17,616 nt of DNA, from positions 19,647-37,262 of the forward strand of contig DFYG01000058.1 in the NCBI GenBank assembly GCA_002382605.1, given 5' to 3'. Source of the stretch: Synergistaceae bacterium UBA4088 (lineage in GTDB: Bacteria; Synergistota; Synergistia; Synergistales; Thermovirgaceae). Below are positions 17,540 to 17,616 of this stretch, piece after piece. The number at the start of each line of letters is the position of its first letter. Position 1 is the stretch's first letter. The position numbers were made by a program, and so were the translations under genes. Below the pieces are notes generated by a model. That model saw nothing but the letters and a program-made list of their open reading frames with translations. It did not search any database and was not told where the DNA came from.

Positions 17540-17567
17540 ATTATAGCATAAAAAAATGAATTATGAA
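17540..17567 (-). promoter_or_regulatory. Probable promoter of the rplU operon, extended -10
   Basis: On the - strand a perfect TATAAT (17545-17540) is preceded by TGC, forming an extended -10 element. A weak -35 (TTCATA, 17567-17562) lies 16 bases upstream. Transcription would begin near 17533, about 125 bases before rplU. The region upstream is A/T-rich. Confidence 0.65.
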
Positions 17568-17616
17568 CCATAAAATGCTAATGTTCGAACCGGCTTCCCA
17601 AAAGAGAACAGGCAAG

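Noticed and set aside
17407..17571. N-terminal extension of bL21 by 55 residues
   Set aside because: It lacks family similarity, covers the likely promoter, and the standard bL21 N-terminus starts at ATG 17406 with a good ribosome site.
17582..17589. TTCGAAC-type sequence resembling a tRNA T-loop near the right edge
   Set aside because: The flanking bases cannot form a T stem on either strand and no acceptor or anticodon arm is visible; GTTCGAAC is simply a palindrome.

Overview
This window is a compact, gene-dense stretch of a bacterial chromosome with 18 protein genes: 11 on the + strand (1-12704, the first cut by the window edge), facing 7 on the - strand (12800-17406). Strong Shine-Dalgarno sites, several GTG/TTG starts and overlapping genes are visible throughout. 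The gene orders rapZ-yvcK-whiA and rplU-prp-rpmA-obgE-nadD-LCP-rsfS, the Prp-type extended L27, and the MoeA fused to a periplasmic-binding-protein-like domain fit an anaerobic Firmicutes-like or Synergistota genome. I favour Synergistota, but this is inference from gene content only. No mobile element, CRISPR array, tRNA or rRNA was seen.

Region 1 (1-4623, +) is a molybdenum/tungsten cofactor cluster: the 3' part of a first moeA, a second MoeA with a C-terminal substrate-binding-like domain, moaA, moaC, and a MogA/MoaB-type adenylyltransferase carrying an unusual N-terminal extension. Together they cover cyclic pyranopterin formation (MoaA, MoaC) and metal insertion (MogA, MoeA). The molybdopterin synthase genes (moaD/moaE) are not in the window.

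Region 2 (4651-7552, +) is the conserved rapZ-yvcK-whiA trio, linked to cell-envelope precursor control and growth. It is followed at 7580-9532 by a divergent archaeal-type glycogen debranching enzyme.

Region 3 (9670-12704, +) is a lower-glycolysis operon, gap-pgk-tpiA, after a probable terminator hairpin (9585-9614). The GAPDH carries residues typical of NADP-accepting enzymes. A symmetric terminator (12764-12788) separates this operon from the convergent one.

Region 4 (17616 down to 12800, -) is the ribosome/GTPase operon: rplU (L21), prp (L27-processing protease), rpmA (L27), an internal terminator-like hairpin, obgE, nadD, a LytR-CpsA-Psr protein and rsfS. It is probably driven by a promoter with an extended -10 at about 17540-17567, leaving a leader of about 125 nt before rplU.

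No wholly new system is evident. The most interesting items are the NADP-type cofactor residues in GAPDH, the MOSC-like remnant fused to MogA, the divergent MoeA fusion, the membrane-anchored YvcK, and the altered motifs in the debranching enzyme.
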